Made by a program: the position numbers and the translations under genes. From Mytilus trossulus (taxonomy: Eukaryota; Mollusca; Bivalvia; Mytilida; Mytilidae): a stretch of 64,000 bases of DNA. This document shows positions 60,801 through 64,000 of this stretch, piece by piece. The stretch is taken from NCBI RefSeq assembly GCF_036588685.1, contig NC_086379.1, forward strand, positions 16,725,862 to 16,789,861, given 5' to 3'. Under the pieces are notes generated by a model that searched no databases, was not told the origin of the DNA, and saw only the letters and a list, made by a program, of their open reading frames with translations. Positions within the stretch are counted from its first letter, which is position 1, and each line of letters opens with the position of its first letter.

Positions 60801-63184
60801 ATCCAATATAACAGGTATAATTCGGATGCTTCGGAAGGGTAAGCATTTCCTGTTCCTACAAGACGTATTAGGAAACGAGGACGTTTATAATCGACAAGAC
60901 GAGTGGAGCAAATGTATGGTTATATATATGAAACAGATATGTCCCATCCTTGACAAACAACAAGATTTATCCACGAATGACTTATGATTAAGCTTTTGTC
61001 AATAAATGTAAAAGCGGATTGTTGGGTGCTCTTCTAACAATATGGTTATCAATAAAGGTTAAAATATCAGTACAAGGTAATTCTGAACCATTGTTTATTC
61101 ACTGACATCTTTAAATATATTTTGTTTGGCTTCATTACTGTTTCCGAGTTTCATTCTTTACAAAAGTCACTTTTGAAACCTATAAAACCGACAGGAAATA
61201 TGTGTTACTTTACTTATTTATATGTAATGAATTTGTTAAAACAAAATCAAACATGTGACATACATTCGTTTTAATTTCTAGCTCCAAACAACTATCATTC
61301 TAGTTTTGAAATCGACCAGAGTACCGGCGTCATAACACAGATTGGCGACGTGCTCACAATCAATGTTTTGACAATTGTTGTAAGTTAATCATTTTATGTT
61401 GTTTTCCTTGTCTACTTGCCACCAGCAATAAGAAAATATTGAATTATCTTTAAACAATCATTAACTCATATTGATATTTATACAGTACCTATTGTATACA
61501 GCGTATTTCATTAATTGTGTTTTTCATTTTTTCATACGTTTAGAATTATCCTCGGAGTTGGGTCTTTTTGTTGTTTTACTGTTTGGGCAACTAATGATTT
61601 GATCTTCATCGACGTTTAAGGGCGACTTCAAGAAAAATTCATTCGAAAAGGACAAGTTTAAAGTAAAACAAGAATTTTAATCCAAGCTATGCGCAAAGGA
61701 ACTGTTCATTAGTATTCAGCTGAATTATTTACGCTTGTGTGCATGCAAAGGTTTTTTTAAAACAGTTCAAATAAATTTACTCTTACTAAGTCAATACGTC
61801 TGAAATCATAGGAGCGTAGTAGTTCTCAGTAGCAGATATGTTGATTGTATATTGCAGTATCTACGAATAACGATAGCTTTTTACAAACATATTTGATAAT
61901 CATCTGACATTATCGCTATATAAGCAGGATTCGACTAACCACAATTCCAAGTTCGACCCACCATTTGTTCTTGAAATGTCATGTAACAAGTCAGAATTAT
62001 GGCAGTTTTATCAAATAGTTCGTTTAAATTAATGTTGGCGTTTGTTATTGCATTTCAGTATTTCTGTTGTTCCTTTGTTTTCTTCTTATAGTTGATATGT
62101 TTCCTTCGGTTTGAGTTTGTAACCCAGCATTGCTTTCATCCATTCAATTTAGGACTTTTGAACCGCGGTATACTACTGTTGCCTTTATTATTAATCGTGT
62201 TTATATGATCTTGTTTTTCATTAGCTTTACTCCAAAAAGAAAGAATAATTATTATAAAATGTCTCAATTTGAGAAGATGGCGATGTTTTTGTTTCAAGAT
62301 TGTTTTCTTTTAGTTTCGACGTAAGGTACAAACAAAATGTATCAACCATCGCATATGGCTACATCAGCTCAAACACATCAGACGAATGGATAACAACTGT
62401 CATATATCTGACTTTGTACAGGCATTTTCTTATGTAGAAAATGGTGGATTGAACCTGGTTTTATAGCTAGCTAAACCTCTCACTTGTGAACAAAACAAAA
62501 ACAGATACAATAGGTAAAAATGTCTAAAATACATTATGTTATGATTTTGATCACTAAAATACATCATGTGTCATGTGATTTCAGGCAACAGAAGATACTG
62601 CTAATGGATTCTCGCAGACTGCAACATTATTGATAAGACTTAGTAATGACTCTTCATACCTTCCCGAAGCTTCTAAGGTTAAGGATGATTCAACCAAGTT
62701 AAGATTGATAGCAATAGTCGTTGGTGCTATTTCCTTGGTTATTATAGGAATTCTCATATTCCTTGTGATATTTGTGTATAAACGAACAAAGAAGAAAATG
62801 ACTGTTGTTCCTAAGGAACAGTCACCAAACACAACCGTTGAGGACCTAGTATCAGATAGACCGTCAACTGTTGATGAGAAAGTAAATAATTGGAAACAGA
62901 CTATAGATCCAATGCAATGGCCGACGGTCACTAGCAGACGACAACAACTTGATCCACTTCATTTGAGGGATGAATCCACCGAAACTGAAGAAAGTAGTAT
63001 AAAGAAGAAAAGACCTAGGAAAAAGAAAAAGAAACTAATGGAAATATTTGATGGAACAAAACAATATGATGGTAAAGCTGATATTGAATTTTATATGGAA
63101 CAAAATAAGAAAAAAATAAAGCGATCAACAAAAAGTAAAAACAAGAGGCCTGAAACTGGACCTTTATTTGTCAAAAGTGACTAA
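48782..63184 (+). CDS. Short cadherin-like type I membrane protein, 11 coding exons
   Basis: Exons are 48782-48833, 51324-51392, 52247-52458, 53682-53747, 54359-54442, 56790-56903, 57623-57751, 58176-58325, 60295-60379, 61282-61379 and 62585-63184. Their phases agree throughout and total 1659 nt, 552 residues. A signal peptide (1-17) is followed by about three diverged cadherin repeats: EC1 (about 41-149, ends SVNEFPQHF), EC2 (about 150-269, DAD, DFDQL, AIDESG, ends VDVDDLPPSF) and EC3 (about 270-373, KDQD, FEIDQSTGVI). The transmembrane helix is about 394-417. The 135-residue tail is Lys/Arg-rich (KKKRPRKKKKK) and has no recognisable catenin-binding region. Calcium-ligand motifs are only partly kept, EC2-EC3 best. 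It may be an adhesion or recognition protein. It is far shorter than classical cadherins or Fat/Dachsous types. Confidence 0.82.
51324..51392 (+). CDS. Cadherin-like gene exon 2
   Basis: The acceptor is TTTATTTCAG and the donor ACAG|GTAATA; 69 nt, phase 1 to 1. The peptide is VLCNCGTFISNIPEVKAVNE plus THT. The Cys-x-Cys near the mature N-terminus is not a cadherin feature and could form a local disulfide. Confidence 0.68.
51722..51775 (+). repeat. Dispersed repeat family R3, fragment
   Basis: GTGGTCAGTATGACTGCCGA TGAGACAACTCTCCACCAGA matches the start of 2866-3180. Cadherin-like gene intron. Confidence 0.55.
52247..52458 (+). CDS. Cadherin-like gene exon 3 (EC1, N-terminal part)
   Basis: The acceptor is TTGTATTTCAG and the donor AATACA|GTAAGT; 212 nt, phase 1 to 0. 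The peptide starts VIWNVTVDPLTNWTFHATKV and is rich in beta-prone residues and N-glycosylation sequons. EC1 identity rests mainly on the linker encoded two exons later. Confidence 0.72.
53490..53575 (+). repeat. Dispersed repeat family R5, copy 1
   Basis: GGACAGGACATTTTATC..GATTGAACCTGTTTTAATTG CTAGCCAAACCTC matches 58570-58665, 62375-62470 and the reverse fragment 55150-55230. All four are in introns of the cadherin-like gene. Confidence 0.5.
53682..53747 (+). CDS. Cadherin-like gene exon 4
   Basis: The acceptor is CTCTTTTTAG and the donor CCAAAG|GTATGC; 66 nt, phase 0 to 0. The peptide SKGELKEIHFKVNCFGSDNV plus PK forms the F-strand region of EC1, with an unpaired-looking cysteine. Confidence 0.7.
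54359..54442 (+). CDS. Cadherin-like gene exon 5 (EC1-EC2 linker)
   Basis: The acceptor is CCTATTTTTCAG and the donor GACGAG|GTAATA; 84 nt, phase 0 to 0. The peptide starts DIRIIIESVNEFPQHF and goes on to PKIIKVDE. The NEFPQHF linker followed by V.E is the classic transition between two cadherin repeats (DxNDNxPxF), with one Asp ligand position replaced. Confidence 0.78.
54948..55142 (+). repeat. 354-bp family (R1) truncated single copy
   Basis: TTACCAGGATTATAATTTAT, GGCGCGCATTTCGTC, AAAATTCCAAAAAACTGTGC and TCCTTAGTTTTTCGAAAAG follow unit order but lack the 3' third. It precedes the tandem array by about 130 bp. Confidence 0.7.
55271..56690 (+). repeat. 354-bp family (R1) tandem array, four units
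   Basis: Units begin at 55271, 55625, 55980 and 56334 (GTTATCAAAAGTACCAGGAT), giving periods of 354, 355 and 354 bp. Units 1 to 3 are almost identical. Unit 4 differs mainly in its second half and resembles the solitary copy at 31181. Each carries GACGCGCGTTT, ATCAGTGACGCTCATATCAA and GGTCATACCCTCGGGG. It lies between cadherin-like exons 5 and 6. Recent tandem amplification is indicated by the near-identity. Confidence 0.92.
56790..56903 (+). CDS. Cadherin-like gene exon 6 (EC2, N-terminal part)
   Basis: The acceptor is ATTATTTTAG and the donor GGTCAG|GTAAAG; 114 nt, phase 0. The peptide includes NETSVLNIFPYLIDADIP then FTYTVKSSNGQ, the strand B and DxD region of a cadherin repeat. A 354-bp repeat array ends about 100 bp upstream of the acceptor. 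Confidence 0.76.
57623..57751 (+). CDS. Cadherin-like gene exon 7 (EC2, middle)
   Basis: The acceptor is ATTTCTTTAG and the donor GTCAAG|GTATGA; 129 nt, phase 0. The peptide includes FYIPIASSDNLRVKASPDFD QL then ISILTLIVVVK. PDFDQL stands where the LDRE/LDYE motif is expected, and LTLIVVVK is the strand that precedes AxD. Confidence 0.76.
58176..58325 (+). CDS. Cadherin-like gene exon 8 (EC2 end, EC2-EC3 linker)
   Basis: The acceptor is TTATCTTAG and the donor TGGCGG|GTATGT; 150 nt, phase 0. The peptide includes AIDESGFEINTTLQIEIVDV and DDLPPSFQ, the best-preserved calcium-linker signature in the protein. It is followed by a Cys pair (GCQNNC) that is not typical of cadherins. Confidence 0.8.
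58570..58665 (+). repeat. Dispersed repeat family R5, copy 2
   Basis: ACGAATGGACAAGAACTGTC, TACAGGCATTTTCAAATGTA and GAAAATGGTGGATTAAACCT match 62375-62470. Confidence 0.6.
59026..59085 (+). repeat. Dispersed repeat family R3, fragment
   Basis: GATGTGGTATGATTGCCAAT GAGACAACTATCCAC; a start fragment of the family, in the intron before cadherin-like exon 9. Confidence 0.6.
59520..59702 (-). repeat. 354-bp family (R1) truncated copy, reverse
   Basis: The complement reads TTATCAAAGGTACCAGGATT, GACGCGCATTTCGTC, GTTAGTGACGCTCATATCAA and CAAAAAGTTGTGCCAAATAC in unit order; the distal half is missing. Confidence 0.8.
60295..60379 (+). CDS. Cadherin-like gene exon 9 (EC3, N-terminal part)
   Basis: The acceptor is TTTGATTTAG and the donor AAAT|GTAAGT; 85 nt, phase 0 to 1. 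The peptide GPVKVQPTDIIAKDQDSLGS and SIKYSIKK has the D-x-D and Y-x-I pattern of strand B to C. Confidence 0.74.
60628..60705 (+). repeat. Dispersed repeat family R3, fragment
   Basis: GGATGTGGTGTGAGTGCCAA to AGTAAACCATTATAGGTCAA matches 2866-2945 closely, then diverges. Confidence 0.7.
61282..61379 (+). CDS. Cadherin-like gene exon 10 (EC3, middle)
   Basis: The acceptor is TAATTTCTAG and the donor ATTGTT|GTAAGT; 98 nt, phase 1 to 0. The peptide is SPNNYHSSFEIDQSTGVITQ then IGDVLTINVLTIV. F.ID..TG.I is the strongest single cadherin motif in the gene. Confidence 0.8.
62035..62200 (+). repeat. Dispersed repeat family R6, copy 2
   Basis: GTTTCCTTCGGTTTGAGTTT and GCGGTATACTACTGTTGCCT match the end of 34905-35090. 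Confidence 0.55.
62375..62470 (+). repeat. Dispersed repeat family R5, copy 3
   Basis: ACGAATGGATAACAACTGTC, TGACTTTGTACAGGCATTTT and GAAAATGGTGGATTGAACCT match 58570-58665. It ends about 110 bp before the last cadherin-like exon. Confidence 0.6.
62585..63184 (+). CDS. Cadherin-like gene exon 11 (EC3 end, membrane helix, tail, stop)
   Basis: The acceptor is GTGATTTCAG. The translation begins ATEDTANGFSQTATLLIRLS (AxD and final strand of EC3). It then has a short linker, a transmembrane helix (LIAIVVGAISLVIIGILIFL and VIFVYK) and a tail ending GPLFVKSD with TAA at 63182-63184. The tail has Thr/Glu-rich and strongly basic blocks (KKKRPRKKKKK, KKKIKRSTKSKNKRP). No catenin, PDZ or kinase motif is recognised. 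Confidence 0.84.
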   Translation, partial: ATEDTANGFSQTATLLIRLSNDSSYLPEASKVKDDSTKLRLIAIVVGAISLVIIGILIFLVIFVYKRTKKKMTVVPKEQSPNTTVEDLVSDRPSTVDEKVNNWKQTIDPMQWPTVTSRRQQLDPLHLRDESTETEESSIKKKRPRKKKKKLMEIFDGTKQYDGKADIEFYMEQNKKKIKRSTKSKNKRPETGPLFVKSD

Positions 63185-64000
63185 GTAATGATATTGATCA
63201 TATATATTTTTAACGCATAATATATATTTTATAAGCTTCTGAAATGTCCAAGTTATAGTATTATTTCAACCATAGAAACATTAATTTGGTAAATGTGTTT
63301 TATTCAATTGGTACAAAAGTCAACGATCATTCGGTTTGTTTTTATGTTGTTTTAGTGTTTGGGTAGGTTTTCCCCCCGAGACAAAGTTTTTTTTCAAACT
63401 TAACAAAAAAAGAAATATTTTTACAATGACATTTAGGCACACATTTCATGTTCCTACTTTTTTGAGCTGTGTACTCACTATTATGCATCTGTTTAGGATC
63501 AACAATATTTCTAATGAGAAAATATGAGGTAAATGAATCCTGGTTCACACATTACATGTTTCGTACAAGGCGTACCCCCCCCCCCCCCCCCCCAAAAAAA
63601 ATACATAGAAGGATGTTATTTCTATTTCAACTTTACATTATGTTATATGCAGATGATGATCTCCCTGCATAATGGTCTTGTATGCTGGTTGTTAATCTAC
63701 CAAATTGAAATCCTGTGTGTATACAGTCATACAAGCTTCGTCCGCAGTCGCCAGTGTGGCATATTTAAGTTGCTTAAATTATATTTTAATTGTTTCTAGA
63801 TTTTATGTTTTGAGAATCTGCTGTCACTTTTCATTTACATTGAGCTTAAATCATTTTTATATATCATCAAATTATATGAGATATTAGTTAGTCACAGATC
63901 ATTTCTACAGTATTAAGATATATTCACTTAAAGTTTTTAACTAGATATATATATATATACTATATTATGCCAAGCAATGCATAGTTCATCTGGTGACTGA
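63185..64000 (+). other. Downstream of the cadherin-like gene
   Basis: Probable 3' UTR followed by AT-rich DNA, with a C run at 63577-63593 and an (AT)n tract near 63944-63959. No AATAAA is evident close to the stop, and no further gene is seen before the window ends. Confidence 0.4.

Overview
The window looks like nuclear DNA of a bivalve mollusc, most likely a mussel (Mytilus or a close relative). It is AT-rich, genes are split into short exons with GT/AG introns, and lectin, esterase and cadherin genes are embedded in dense dispersed repeats. Several repeat families (the 354-bp unit with a GACGCGCGTTTCGTC core, and the families containing GCCAATGAGACAACTCTCCA or GAGTTTGACTGTCTCTTTGG) resemble repeats I recall from mussel sequence. 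That species call is from memory, not from a search.

Layout. (1) About 1.4-16.8 kb: exons of a first SUEL-type (rhamnose-binding) lectin receptor, gene A. It has a damaged lectin exon, four stalk exons (three of them tandem copies), a transmembrane exon and a tyrosine-rich tail exon with stop. (2) 18.5-30.1 kb: a second, apparently intact paralogue in the same orientation, gene B, with a TATA box, two candidate signal-peptide exons, a full eight-cysteine lectin exon, stalk exons, a transmembrane exon and a tail almost identical in its distal half to that of A. (3) 30-37.6 kb: repeat-rich intergenic DNA, including an L1-like LINE remnant and a duplicated block upstream of the esterase. (4) 37.9-41.8 kb: a two-exon secreted type-B carboxylesterase with an intact catalytic triad and a 1.1-kb inverted-repeat transposon in its intron. 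(5) 41.8-48.7 kb: no gene seen, only repeats and a TTAA-flanked MITE. (6) 48.8-63.2 kb: an 11-coding-exon short cadherin-like membrane protein. All exon phases join to one 552-residue frame.

The genes are all predicted secretory-pathway or cell-surface proteins. The lectin pair is the most interesting system: a single extracellular carbohydrate-binding domain, a variable stalk built from small phase-1 exons, one membrane segment and a tail with many tyrosines. This suggests a tandem family of surface recognition receptors that signal through tyrosine phosphorylation (inference). Gene A shows decay or exon experimentation at its extracellular end. Gene B and the cadherin assemble cleanly.

Mobile DNA is abundant. 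Four elements can be delimited with target-site duplications: a pogo/Tigger-like element (TA), a PIF/Harbinger-like MITE (TAA), a piggyBac-like MITE (TTAA), and an element with palindrome-containing inverted repeats and a 9-bp duplication. Reverse-transcriptase relics of two kinds are also present. All exon models were made by eye from splice signals, phase and protein motifs; no transcript data or searches were available.
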